DNA of 64,000 nt from Niastella sp. (lineage in GTDB: Bacteria > Bacteroidota > Bacteroidia > Chitinophagales > Chitinophagaceae), in contig JADJVM010000006.1 in NCBI GenBank assembly GCA_016710595.1, positions 48,501 through 112,500 of the forward strand. The letters are read 5' to 3'. The notes below the pieces were generated by a model. It searched no databases, had not been told where the DNA came from, and saw only the letters and a list, made by a program, of their open reading frames with translations. Below are positions 18,048 to 26,821 of the stretch, in pieces (positions within the stretch are counted from its first letter, which is position 1; each line of letters starts with the position of its first letter). The translations under genes and the position numbers were made by a program.

Positions 18048-18952
18048 TTAAGCTTTAGGATGCGCTTTTTTATATACTTCTTTTAACTTTTCGATACTGG
18101 TATGGGTATATACCTGGGTAGCGGCAAGGCTACTATGCCCCAGCAATTCTTTTATAGCATGTAATGGAGCCCCGTTATTGGCTATATGCGTAGCAAAACT
18201 ATGCCTGAGTATATGTGGGCTTTTCTTTTCTATTGTGGTTATTTGTGTTAAATATTTACGCACCATGTTATAAACCTGTTTTGGATCTAGTGGCAACCCT
18301 TTTTTCCCTACCAGCAAGTTTTGATGGGGAAGTGATTCAAATACTTCTTTTTTCTCTTTGCTGTATTTCTTCATACTTTCCGTTAAGGCTGCAGATATAG
18401 GTATCAACCTCTCTTTGTTCCCTTTTCCCAAAACTTTTATGGTATGGTTACTCCAATCAATATGCCCTTCCTGTAAACCAATTAATTCTGATTTACGGAT
18501 GCCTGTTTGATACAATATTTCTAAAACCAATTTTTCTGTTTTACCCATCCAGTCAGTTGCAAACCGGATAGGATCAAATAACCTGCTCATATCTTTTTCA
18601 TCTACAAAATGGGGAATCCTTTTGGGCAGTTTGGGCGAAGCAACAGCTTCCATCGGCGTCATTACAATAACTCCTTTTTTCATCAGGAATTTAAAAAAAG
18701 ATTTAAGAGATGAAATTTTACGATTGAGTGTTTTTGCCCCGGCCTTTTCTTTTTCTTTCATGTCTGCCAACCAGCTTCTTATAAAAATTGCTTTTATTCC
18801 AGGTAATTCAATATGGGGATATTGAAATGCTAAAAAATCAAAAAGCCCTGTAAATCATTTTGATAAGCTAGCAAAGTATGTTTGCTGTATCTTTTTTGAA
18901 ATTTAAGATACTCTAAAAATTCTGTATAGTAAGGTTGATGAGTATGGGGCAT
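18048..18952 (-). pseudogene. tyrosine recombinase XerC/XerD, frameshifted near the N-terminus
   Basis: The catalytic part (from Met at 18770) is intact: TGIRKSELIGL, HILRHSFATH, LGHSSLAATQVYTH with the nucleophile Tyr. The N-terminal core-binding domain starts at ATG 18952 (MPHTHQPYYTEFLEYLKFQK) and reads SKHTLLAYQNDLQG before running into a stop. From the next frame it continues FDFLAFQYPHIELPG into the catalytic part. Adding one A to the run of five at 18840-18844 would give one protein of about 301 residues, the normal Xer length. It resolves chromosome dimers at dif. This may be a homopolymer sequencing error, slippage, or a true mutation. Confidence 0.85.
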
Positions 18953-19018
18953 AAAAAAACTGATAACCAAATTTACTAAAAATGGCTATCAGTTTATATA
19001 ACTTGCTGGAATATCTAA

Positions 19019-19216
19019 TTACTTTTCAAGTTTGCCGGAGGCGATCTGCTGCTTATAAACCGCTTTCAGCACCTTTGTACGGTGCTTAATAGATGGTTTT
19101 GTAAACGCCTGGCGCTCTCTTAACTGAAGTAAAGTCTTACTCTTTTCGAATTTTTTCTTATACTTCTTAAGCGCTTTATCTATGTTTTCGCAATCTTTTG
19201 AATCAATAATCAACAT
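19019..19216 (-). CDS. rpsU: 30S ribosomal protein S21
   Basis: 65 residues with the bS21 pattern: IDSKDCENIDKALKKYKKKFEKS, then RERQAFTKPSIKHRTKV. It sits by the anti-Shine-Dalgarno end of 16S rRNA. Unusually for this genome, a full Shine-Dalgarno (AAAGGAGG, plus positions 19227-19234) lies 10 nt before its ATG. It is first in the rpsU-xer-hpf series. Confidence 0.95.
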   Translation of the reverse strand: MLIIDSKDCENIDKALKKYKKKFEKSKTLLQLRERQAFTKPSIKHRTKVLKAVYKQQIASGKLEK

Positions 19217-19226
19217 AAAATATATA

Positions 19227-19280
19227 CCTCCTTTGGTGAATAAATTTACTTTAGCTTGCTAAAGCAGGGGCGCAAAGATA
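19227..19280 (-). promoter_or_regulatory. rpsU promoter and strong Shine-Dalgarno
   Basis: On the minus strand TATCTTTG (19273-19280) fits the -7 consensus. AAAGGAGG (19227-19234) is a full Shine-Dalgarno, the only such strong site I noticed before a gene in the window. It probably serves S21 feedback on its own translation. Confidence 0.65.
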
Positions 19281-19324
19281 GGATAATAATTGAAAAAAAG
19301 AAATATTGTTCCGAAATTTGCAGC

Positions 19325-19918
19325 ATGTTTACAGGCATCATTGAGGCCCTTGGCCAGGTAAAAGACATACAAATCAATAATGGTAATACCCGGTTTTGGG
19401 TTTCATCACCGCTTTCAGCTTCCCTTTCAATAGATCAAAGCCTCAGCCACGATGGAGTTTGCCTTACTGTGGAAGAAATAAAAGAAGATATGCACAGGGT
19501 TACTGCCATTGCTGAAACACTTTCTAAAACCAGCTTGAATAATTGGAAAAAGGGTGATACCATTAACCTGGAAAGATGTTTAGAAATGAATGGCAGGCTG
19601 GATGGACATATTGTACAAGGGCATATAGATACCGTGGCGATATGCAATGATATCATCAAGAAAAACGGAAGCCTGGAAATTAGTTTTGAAATCCCGGATT
19701 CATTTTCAACACTGATTATTGAAAAAGGCTCTATTACCATTAACGGGATTAGCCTTACTTTATTTAATGTTACCGCTACCGGTTTTACAGTGGCCATTAT
19801 TCCTTATACATTACAGCATACCAATATGCAGGGTATAAAACCGGGTGCACAAGTAAATATAGAGTTTGATGTAATTGGCAAATACGTAAATCGTATTGCC
19901 GGGTTTAGGGCTAAATAA
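19325..19918 (+). CDS. ribE: riboflavin synthase alpha chain
   Basis: 197 residues from ATG 19325. The start MFTGIIEALGQV is the family hallmark, so the in-frame extension back to 19256 is rejected. Two lumazine-binding repeats are visible: one with SHDGVCLTVEEI, the second with ITINGISLTLFNV. It dismutates two molecules of 6,7-dimethyl-8-ribityllumazine into riboflavin. It is divergent from rpsU and convergent with the response regulator at 19920. No FMN riboswitch was seen. Confidence 0.95.
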   Translation: MFTGIIEALGQVKDIQINNGNTRFWVSSPLSASLSIDQSLSHDGVCLTVEEIKEDMHRVTAIAETLSKTSLNNWKKGDTINLERCLEMNGRLDGHIVQGHIDTVAICNDIIKKNGSLEISFEIPDSFSTLIIEKGSITINGISLTLFNVTATGFTVAIIPYTLQHTNMQGIKPGAQVNIEFDVIGKYVNRIAGFRAK

Positions 19919-19919
19919 A

Positions 19920-20585
19920 TTACTCGATAATTTTATTCCGCATTGCATACATAATAAGCCCTCCAATGGTTTTGGCATTTACTTTATTTTTCATGGTTTG
20001 CCTGATCGTTTCAATGGTTCGTGGGCTTAAGAATACAACTTTTGATATCTCCTCTGTGGTTTTATCTTCTGCCAGTAGCTGGAGTATTTTTATTTCCTTT
20101 TCACTAAACTGAACGGGCATATTGCTCCCATAATGTTGCCTCACGTTTTTCTTTTGCATCAAACGGCCCATTACGGCTTTATTCACCAGGTCATTAAAAT
20201 AAAAATCATCGTTCATACAGGTGAGAATGGCTTCATAAATTTCTTCGGGATCGGTAGTTTTGGTTAAATAAGCATTGGCGCCCATTTCCATCATTTTACT
20301 AATCATTTGCTGATCGTCGTACATACTTAGTACAATAATCTTTATGCCTTCGTATTCTTTTCGGATTATTTGTATGGCATTGATCCCATCAATTTCAGGC
20401 ATCCGGATATCCATCAATAACACATCGGGCTTTTTAATACCTATTTTATGCATCATATCCTTGCCATCTTCTGCTTCCCAGAGCATCTTGAGGTTTGGTT
20501 TTCCTGATAACGCCATTTTAATGCCGTCACGAAATATTTTGTGATCATCGGCTATTGCAATTTTAATTTGGTTTTCGGCAGACAT
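19920..20585 (-). CDS. NarL/LuxR-type response regulator
   Basis: 221 residues. The receiver domain has the acidic pair in IADDHK and phosphoacceptor Asp59 in LLMDIRMPEIDG, with a Thr/Ser and Lys further on (YLTKTTD). The C-terminal LuxR helix-turn-helix reads FSEKEIKILQLLAEDKTTEEIS ... SPRTIETIRQTMK. It resembles the regulator at 22774 in sequence, including the shared ADDHKIFR and the endings MYAMRNKIIE and FYAMKNQLIE. The kinase at 21895 is its most likely partner. Confidence 0.9.
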   Translation of the reverse strand: MSAENQIKIAIADDHKIFRDGIKMALSGKPNLKMLWEAEDGKDMMHKIGIKKPDVLLMDIRMPEIDGINAIQIIRKEYEGIKIIVLSMYDDQQMISKMMEMGANAYLTKTTDPEEIYEAILTCMNDDFYFNDLVNKAVMGRLMQKKNVRQHYGSNMPVQFSEKEIKILQLLAEDKTTEEISKVVFLSPRTIETIRQTMKNKVNAKTIGGLIMYAMRNKIIE

Positions 20586-21155
20586 TGGTAAATTATTCCT
20601 TGGGTTAATAAATAAAGCAACTCAATTTAGTGTATTAATTTTATAATAACGCATATTTACCCATTTGTAGTATGTGGTATTTACTAATTTATAAAGGCGG
20701 TTTTTCGCATTTGAGGGTAATTACCTGTTTTTTATTTTCATCGGCACAGCACTAAATAATCATGCTGAAAACGTAATTCTTCCATTTTTTTACTACAATA
20801 AACCAGGTTATTTGATTCATTTTCGATACTATTAAATTAAGTTAAACAAACCTTAAATCGTAGAAACACTAAGTAACCATACGATATTTGAATAGTAATT
20901 TTACTAATTTTTATTCGTATATTTACCAAGTAATTTTTACATCAAATAAAAATATACAATATTAATTAATTGATATTCAGTATATTAAATTAAGTAAAGA
21001 ATTCAATTCACATGTTATCCACTTGTGTGGATAACCTAAATGAAGGATGTTTGATGTGATATTTAATCGTAAACCACAAAAACTTTTTAAATTATGTGGT
21101 GTTTTTGGGCATGGTAAAAGCAATCTTAGGATTTTGATTTTGTTTTTTAGTTATC
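20586..21155. other. 570-bp AT-rich intergenic region with a paired DnaA-box palindrome
   Basis: No gene is visible. At 21014-21035 GTTATCCAC and GTGGATAAC form a perfect 9-bp inverted repeat with a 4-nt centre. Its right arm reads as a perfect DnaA box (TTATCCACA) on the minus strand and its left arm as TTATCCACT on the plus strand. The 20900-21010 stretch before it is very AT-rich. It could be a DnaA-bound operator or part of an origin. Confidence 0.5.
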
Positions 21156-21163
21156 TATATTTG
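21133..21163 (+). promoter_or_regulatory. promoter of the membrane protein-kinase-regulator unit
   Basis: TTTG at 21133-21136 and TATATTTG at 21156-21163 are 19 bp apart, the ideal Bacteroidota -33/-7 arrangement. Confidence 0.7.
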
Positions 21164-21223
21164 TAGAAACCTGAAATTCTGAATCTAATACTAACTTTTG
21201 CTCCGCTTTTCGAAATTCTGCCT

Positions 21224-21898
21224 TTGGTGTTTTGTTTTATTTTTTACAAAAAATTAAAAACAAAACCTCTGAGGCTTTTTTTTGTATATGCTATAACATT
21301 AGTTTTAACTGTTTTCTTGTCAGTTTTTTTCCTAAAAGCATTTACAAGTAAGGTTCCCTACAGTATCTTTTTTCGAATTTTCCAGATTGTTGAATTTACT
21401 ATCATCTCATTATTTATACATACTTTATTAGTAAGTGAAAAACTAAAAAAGATAATTCTTTTCTCTATCATTCCGTTCGCTTTATTTTCAATCCTTATGT
21501 TTTGGATAAGGCCAAAACAATATATTGATAGTATTCCCGCCATTGTAGAGGCATTTCTATTAATCGTTTTTTTCATTTTTTATTTTTACGAGAAAATAAA
21601 AACCGTATATCAATACCCCCTCACACAAACAATTACATTTTGGATTTGCGTTGCCTTTTTTATGTATTTTACCGGTAATTTCTTCTTTTTCATTTTTATG
21701 GATACATATGCACAAGGTCAAGGGAATTCGTCTAATGAATTCTTCGCTGTATATATTTTCTTTACTCTAATTAAGAACATTATCCTTTGTGTTTCCTTAT
21801 TTGCGAAAGAACCCACCCAGGAATCGCAAGAACTCCAAATACCCGATGATTTAAACCTCGATGACTTTTTACCTGAAAACACTAAACCAGAATCATGA
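21224..21898 (+). CDS. multi-pass membrane protein, probable sensory partner of the kinase
   Basis: At least 224 residues with about six or seven hydrophobic helices and a short acidic tail (LQIPDDLNLDDFLPENTKPES). No ATG fits. TTG 21224 would cut the first helix, and the frame stays open back to 21167 (reading LNLILTFAPLFEILPLVFCF). ATT 21176 or CTG 21179 is therefore a likelier start and sits just after the promoter. Its end overlaps the kinase start by ATGA, implying joint translation. It may be the membrane sensor for a kinase with a minimal input domain. Family not recognised. Confidence 0.65.
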   Translation: MVFCFIFYKKLKTKPLRLFFVYAITLVLTVFLSVFFLKAFTSKVPYSIFFRIFQIVEFTIISLFIHTLLVSEKLKKIILFSIIPFALFSILMFWIRPKQYIDSIPAIVEAFLLIVFFIFYFYEKIKTVYQYPLTQTITFWICVAFFMYFTGNFFFFIFMDTYAQGQGNSSNEFFAVYIFFTLIKNIILCVSLFAKEPTQESQELQIPDDLNLDDFLPENTKPES

Positions 21899-22731
21899 GG
21901 TTGTTTTTTTTGCAAGCTTCCCCGGAAGCATCTAATGGTGCGAATGTAATTTTATTTGGCTCTGCCGGCATGGGCATCCTGGCGGTGTGCATTATTATTT
22001 TTGCAATTCTGCACCAACGAAAAGTAATACGTTACCACCTGCAACTAAAAAAACTGGAAGCAGAAAAGCAACAGATATACCTGGAAGCCAGTGTGCGGTT
22101 CCAGGAAGAGGAACGCCAGCGTATTGCTGCAGACCTGCACGATGATGCCGGCCCGCTGCTTGCTACAGCCCGGCTTTACCTGAACGAAAACCTGGTAAAC
22201 CTTGATAAAGCCACCCAACTCCAAAATATTTTCAGCGCTAAGCAAATTATTGATGATAGTATTTTACTCATTCGCAACATTAGCCATAGCCTGATGCCGC
22301 CCACACTAAAAAACTTTGGGCTGGAAAGCGCTACCGTGGACCTGTTTCAAAAAATAAGTGGTAGTGGCGTAATAAACGCAAGCGCCCGATTTCATGATTA
22401 TCGTGAAAGGCTAAAGGAAGAACAGGAGATGCTGGTTTTTCGGGTCATTCAGGAAATAGTAAATAATATCATTAAACATAGCAATTCGGCCTTTATCCAC
22501 CTTACCCAAAATGCAACACCCGCCAATTCGTATATAAGAATTCATCATGATGGGAAAGGCTTAGTACAAACCGAATTTGACCGGCTTAGCCAGGTTGCAA
22601 ATGGGCTAGGCCTTAAAAATATTGCCAGCCGTATAAAGGTTCTAAATGGCCGAATATTATTTGAAATAGATAGCAGCCATACCTATTATAAAGTAACGAT
22701 CGAAGTTCCTAAAGAGCCAATTGGAAGCTGA
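21895..22731 (+). CDS. sensor histidine kinase, NarX/HisKA_3 type
   Basis: 278 residues. One membrane helix (about 20-39) and a coiled-coil linker lead to the dimerisation/phosphotransfer box ERQRIAADLHDDAGP, with His82. The ATP-binding domain has an N box (EIVNNIIKHSNSA), HHDGKGL and GLGLKNIASRIKVL. There is no periplasmic sensor domain, so signals may come from the upstream membrane protein. The response regulator at 22774 follows after 42 bp. Confidence 0.92.
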   Translation: MRLFFLQASPEASNGANVILFGSAGMGILAVCIIIFAILHQRKVIRYHLQLKKLEAEKQQIYLEASVRFQEEERQRIAADLHDDAGPLLATARLYLNENLVNLDKATQLQNIFSAKQIIDDSILLIRNISHSLMPPTLKNFGLESATVDLFQKISGSGVINASARFHDYRERLKEEQEMLVFRVIQEIVNNIIKHSNSAFIHLTQNATPANSYIRIHHDGKGLVQTEFDRLSQVANGLGLKNIASRIKVLNGRILFEIDSSHTYYKVTIEVPKEPIGS

Positions 22732-22773
22732 CAGTTTGTAATATGAGAACTGTTTCTTATTTTTATCGGGTAT

Positions 22774-23430
22774 ATGCTCCCCGAAGAAATTAAAATTGGC
22801 ATTGCCGATGATCATAAGATATTCAGGAAAGGTGTAATCCTTTCACTGCGGCCTTATACAAATCTTAAATTTGTAATGGAAGCTGAAAATGGCCAGGACC
22901 TTATAGATCAGCTTGAAAAAGAACAGCCCGATGTAATCTTATGCGATTTAAAAATGCCCATCAAAGATGGTATTGATGCCACCCGGCACATTACCAAACA
23001 CTTTCCAAAAATAAGGGTTATCATTTTGACTATGTACGAAGATGAACGTTTTGTGGGCCACCTGATGGATTGTGGAGCTGCAGGTTATTTATTAAAAAGC
23101 ACCGATCCCTCAGAAATTAAAAGAGCAATTACCGATGTAATGCGAACCGGCTTCTATCTAAATCCTTTCGTAAATAAAGTTTTGATCAAAAAAAATTACA
23201 GCAAACAAAAATTTAATCCTTCATTAAATTCTGAAGTGGTATTGAGCGACCGTGAAAAAGAAGTGCTTACCCTGGTTTGTATGGAATTTACGGCTACCGA
23301 AATTGCACAAAAAATGGATATCAGCGCCCGCACCGTAGAGGCTATTAAAGACAGGCTAATGGAAAGGTTTGGTGTAAAAAACTCTGTAGGCCTGGTATTT
23401 TATGCTATGAAGAACCAGTTAATTGAATAA
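22774..23430 (+). CDS. NarL/LuxR-type response regulator
   Basis: 218 residues. The receiver has IADDHKIFRKG and phosphoacceptor Asp58 in ILCDLKMPIKDG, with Lys in LLKSTDP. The LuxR helix-turn-helix is LSDREKEVLTLVCMEFTATEIAQ ... SARTVEAIKDRLM. It is the cognate partner of the adjacent kinase by position. It is similar to the divergent regulator at 19920, so the locus has two outputs for one kinase. It ends 1 bp from the convergent rnhA. Confidence 0.92.
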   Translation: MLPEEIKIGIADDHKIFRKGVILSLRPYTNLKFVMEAENGQDLIDQLEKEQPDVILCDLKMPIKDGIDATRHITKHFPKIRVIILTMYEDERFVGHLMDCGAAGYLLKSTDPSEIKRAITDVMRTGFYLNPFVNKVLIKKNYSKQKFNPSLNSEVVLSDREKEVLTLVCMEFTATEIAQKMDISARTVEAIKDRLMERFGVKNSVGLVFYAMKNQLIE

Positions 23431-23901
23431 CTATCCTTTCTCATTTTCCTGGTAACCTACATCCTCTTCCAAATGTTTTCCATCTGCAGCGGCAGTAGCT
23501 AACTCATCGCACCGGTTATTGTATGGGTTACTGTCATGACCTTTTACCCAAATAAATTCAAGTTGAAATTTTTTTGAGAGATGGTAAAAATGTACCCACA
23601 GATCTTTATTTTTTTTTCCTCCTTTAAAATCTGTTTTGATCCAATTATGCAACCAGCCTTCTTTTACTGCTTTTACTACATATTGGCTATCAGAGTAAAT
23701 TTTTACTGGCAATTCGTTTTTTTTTATTGACTCAAGCCCGGCAATTACGGCCATTAACTCCATTCTGTTATTGGTGGTATGTAAATAGCCTTTAGATATT
23801 TCTTTTTTATGATGGCCACTCATTAATAGCACTCCATACCCTCCCCTGCCGGGGTTACCCCTGGCAGAGCCATCTGTGTACATGATAATACCCTTATCCA
23901 T
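23431..23901 (-). CDS. rnhA: ribonuclease HI
   Basis: 156 residues. The DEDD active site is complete: Asp10 (YTDGSARGNPG), Glu48 (NNRMELMAV), Asp71 (IYSDSQYV) and Asp132 (NRCDELA), with His122 in WVKGHDSNPYNN. It cleaves RNA in RNA-DNA hybrids. Its stop abuts the convergent regulator gene. Confidence 0.95.
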   Translation of the reverse strand: MDKGIIMYTDGSARGNPGRGGYGVLLMSGHHKKEISKGYLHTTNNRMELMAVIAGLESIKKNELPVKIYSDSQYVVKAVKEGWLHNWIKTDFKGGKKNKDLWVHFYHLSKKFQLEFIWVKGHDSNPYNNRCDELATAAADGKHLEEDVGYQENEKG

Positions 23902-23931
23902 TATGTTGCATAAATAAATGGTTAATGAAGT

Positions 23932-25428
23932 TTAAGATGCTGCGAATTGTGTAAGTTCATCTGCAATTTGCCGGTTATTACTTAATCGTGGTACTTTATT
24001 TTGTCCGCCCAGCTTGCCTATACTTTTCATATAATCAACAAAACCATTATGCCGTATGGGTGTAATTTTTAATCGTTCTAAAATATTGCCCGACACCAGG
24101 TCATTGTAATAACTATTTTTATGCCTGAGATTATCATCAATATCTTGTGCAAAACAAATTAAATCTGTTGGCATATTTTCAAATTCTACAAACCACTCAT
24201 GGTAACTTTTACCTGTATCTTGCTTTATCATAGGCGCTACTGTAAATTCCCGGATAGCAATATTTTCTTTTGCTGCAGCTTTTAGTATTGCGGATTCTAC
24301 TTCTTCACTTATCACGTGTTCGCCAAAAGCAGAAATAAAATGTTTGGTACGCCCGGTAACAATAATTCGGTAAGGATTGATGTTTACAAACTTAATGGTA
24401 TCTCCTATATTATATGCCCACAACCCGGCATTGCTACTAATGATCAAAGCATAATTAACATCTACTTTCACATCTTTCAGCATTAACCTTGTTGGCTTTT
24501 CATTTTGTAATTCATCCACGGGAATAAATTCATAAAATATACCACTATTGGTATTTAGCAACATCCCTTCTGCCAACTGGGTGTCCTGGAAAGCAAAAAA
24601 GCCTTCGCTGGCCGGGAATAATTCAATGACATCTACTTTTCGCCCAATACTTTGCATGAGCTTTGCTTTGTATGGTTCAAAGTTTACACCGCCTTGTACC
24701 ATTACGCTAAATTGAGGAAAAAGTTCACCTACTGATTTCCCGGATTTTTCCTTCAACCGGTCAAAATACATTTGCATCCAGGGTGGGATACCGCTGATAA
24801 GGGTCATATTTTTATGGATGGTTTCCTCTACAATTTTATCCAACTTTTGCTCCCAATCTTCAATGCAATTGGTTTCATAAGTGGGTAGTTGATTGGTACG
24901 TAAATAATGTGGAATATGATGGTTCACAATTCCACTCAGCCTGCCGGTAGGAATTCCACCTATGCGTTCTAACACCGGTGATCCGCTTAAAAAAATCATT
25001 TTACCATTTGCAAATGCACTGTTCCCTGTTTCTGCCATATAACAAAGCAATGCATTTCTGGCAGTATCAATATGGTTACCAATGCTGTCTTTTGTGATTG
25101 GGATATATTTTGCACCACTGGTTGTTCCGCTGGTTTTTGCAAGGTAAATAGGAGTGCCCTTCCATAAGATATTATGCTTACCTTCTTTTATTTTTTCGAT
25201 AAAGGGTTTAAACCCTTCATAATCCCTGATAGGAACCTGCTGCACATAATCTTCATACGTTTTTATTTCATTAAAATGATGTTCTTTTCCAAATTCAGTT
25301 TTAGATCCAATTTTAATTAAATGAGTAAACAGGTCCTGCTGATCAGCCAGGGCTGTACCCATACTTTTACGAATTTGTTTATGTATATATAAGGCGAATG
25401 GTTTCGCTAACCAGGATTTTATTTTCAT
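23932..25428 (-). CDS. GH3-family acyl-adenylate/amide synthetase-like protein
   Basis: 498 residues from ATG 25428 (MKIKSWLAKPFALYIHKQIRK); the longer frame to 25611 would cover the mtaB start. The adenylation motif KTSGTTSGAKYIPIT and the later ALIISSNAGLWAYNIGDTI and VTGRTKHFISAFGEHV match GH3 proteins. In plants these conjugate acids such as jasmonate to amino acids. GH3 homologues are common in Bacteroidota but the substrate is unknown. It is divergent from mtaB. Confidence 0.88.
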   Translation of the reverse strand: MKIKSWLAKPFALYIHKQIRKSMGTALADQQDLFTHLIKIGSKTEFGKEHHFNEIKTYEDYVQQVPIRDYEGFKPFIEKIKEGKHNILWKGTPIYLAKTSGTTSGAKYIPITKDSIGNHIDTARNALLCYMAETGNSAFANGKMIFLSGSPVLERIGGIPTGRLSGIVNHHIPHYLRTNQLPTYETNCIEDWEQKLDKIVEETIHKNMTLISGIPPWMQMYFDRLKEKSGKSVGELFPQFSVMVQGGVNFEPYKAKLMQSIGRKVDVIELFPASEGFFAFQDTQLAEGMLLNTNSGIFYEFIPVDELQNEKPTRLMLKDVKVDVNYALIISSNAGLWAYNIGDTIKFVNINPYRIIVTGRTKHFISAFGEHVISEEVESAILKAAAKENIAIREFTVAPMIKQDTGKSYHEWFVEFENMPTDLICFAQDIDDNLRHKNSYYNDLVSGNILERLKITPIRHNGFVDYMKSIGKLGGQNKVPRLSNNRQIADELTQFAAS

Positions 25429-25538
25429 TGATTTAGGCCAATTTTCAATCGTTATACAAAGGTCGGAATTTTTTATGATGTTATTCGCTTTAAAGGATAA
25501 ACGGAACAATACCCGGCTAATCAATTCATAAAAATTGG

Positions 25539-25546
25539 TAACTTTG
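25539..25546 (+). promoter_or_regulatory. -7 element of mtaB (TAACTTTG), very close to the start codon
   Basis: TAACTTTG ends only 6 nt before ATG 25553, so the transcript probably starts at or near the first codon. Confidence 0.5.
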
Positions 25547-25552
25547 CGGCCC

Positions 25553-26821
25553 ATGCAAAAGACGGTAGCATTACATACATTAGGTTGCAAACTCAATTTT
25601 AGTGAAACCACTACAATTGGTCGTATGCTTGAAAATAATGGTTTTATAAAAAAGGAATTTGATGAACAAGCAGATGTGTATGTAATTAATACCTGCTCTG
25701 TAACTGATAATGCTGATAAAGAATGCCGGCAATTAGTAAGAAGAATTAACAGGAAAGCACCCGAAGCACTGGTGGTGATAATGGGTTGCTATGCCCAGTT
25801 AAAGCCAAAAGAAATTGCAGCAATTCCCGGTGTAAACTTAGTTTTGGGTGCTTCAGAAAAATTTAATATTGTTACACATTTAAAAGAACTGGCAAAAAAT
25901 GATGCCACCAAAATTTGCAGTTGCGATATTGAAGATGTAAACAGCTTTACTGCTACTCACTCGGTACATGAGCGCACCCGGGTGTTTTTAAAAGTACAGG
26001 ATGGTTGTGATTATAGTTGCAGTTTTTGTACCATACCACAAGCAAGAGGAAAAAGCCGGAGCAATACCATTGACGAAGTATTGGCAGAAGTTGAAAATAT
26101 TGCAATAGGTGGCGCCAAAGAAATTGTACTTACCGGTATCAACCTGGGAGACTTTGGCAAAGGGATTAAAGTAACTAAGAAACACACTGAAGATTTTTTT
26201 AGCCTCATCAAAGAATTAGACAAGGGAACCCAAATTGAACGTTTTAGAATTTCTTCTATTGAGCCCAATCTTTTAAGCAATGATATTATAGAATTTGTAG
26301 CCAATAGCAAAAAATTTATGCCCCATTTTCATATTCCTTTACAAAGTGGTAGTAATAAAACCCTGGCTGCTATGCGCCGGCGTTATAAAAGGGAATTATA
26401 TGCCGAAAAAGTGGGTCTCATTAAATTATTGATGCCACACTGCTGTATAGGTGTAGATGTAATTGTAGGTTTCCCCGGCGAGACAGAAGAAGACTTTACC
26501 GAAACATATAATTTTTTAGATACCCTGGATATTTCTTATTTGCATGTGTTCACTTATTCTGAAAGAGATAATACGGATGCTTTGCAAATACAACCAATTG
26601 TTCCTATGCACATACGGCATGACAGGAATAAGAGTTTACGTAACCTGAGTTATGCTAAAATGCAGAATTTTACTGCAAAGCATATTGGCCAAAAAAGAAA
26701 AGTGTTGTTTGAGGGCATCAATAAAAACAAGATGATGGAAGGATATTCTGACAATTACATTAAAATTTCAGTTCCTTATCATGCTGCATGGGAAAATCAA
26801 ATAATAGATTGGACTATTTAA
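25553..26821 (+). CDS. mtaB: tRNA t6A37 methylthiotransferase MtaB
   Basis: 422 residues. N-terminal UPF0004 domain cysteines are in TLGCKLNFSE, NTCSVTDNADKECR and MGCYAQLKP; the radical-SAM CxxxCxxC is in GCDYSCSFCTIPQARG. A C-terminal TRAM-like segment closes it. It adds a methylthio group to t6A37 of ANN-decoding tRNAs. The start is ATG 25553, not the in-frame extension back to 25535, which lies in the promoter. Its last 8 bp overlap the convergent gene at 26814. Confidence 0.93.
   Translation: MQKTVALHTLGCKLNFSETTTIGRMLENNGFIKKEFDEQADVYVINTCSVTDNADKECRQLVRRINRKAPEALVVIMGCYAQLKPKEIAAIPGVNLVLGASEKFNIVTHLKELAKNDATKICSCDIEDVNSFTATHSVHERTRVFLKVQDGCDYSCSFCTIPQARGKSRSNTIDEVLAEVENIAIGGAKEIVLTGINLGDFGKGIKVTKKHTEDFFSLIKELDKGTQIERFRISSIEPNLLSNDIIEFVANSKKFMPHFHIPLQSGSNKTLAAMRRRYKRELYAEKVGLIKLLMPHCCIGVDVIVGFPGETEEDFTETYNFLDTLDISYLHVFTYSERDNTDALQIQPIVPMHIRHDRNKSLRNLSYAKMQNFTAKHIGQKRKVLFEGINKNKMMEGYSDNYIKISVPYHAAWENQIIDWTI

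Noticed and set aside
19256..19324. N-terminal extension of riboflavin synthase
   Set aside because: The family starts with MFTGI; the extension lies over the rpsU promoter.
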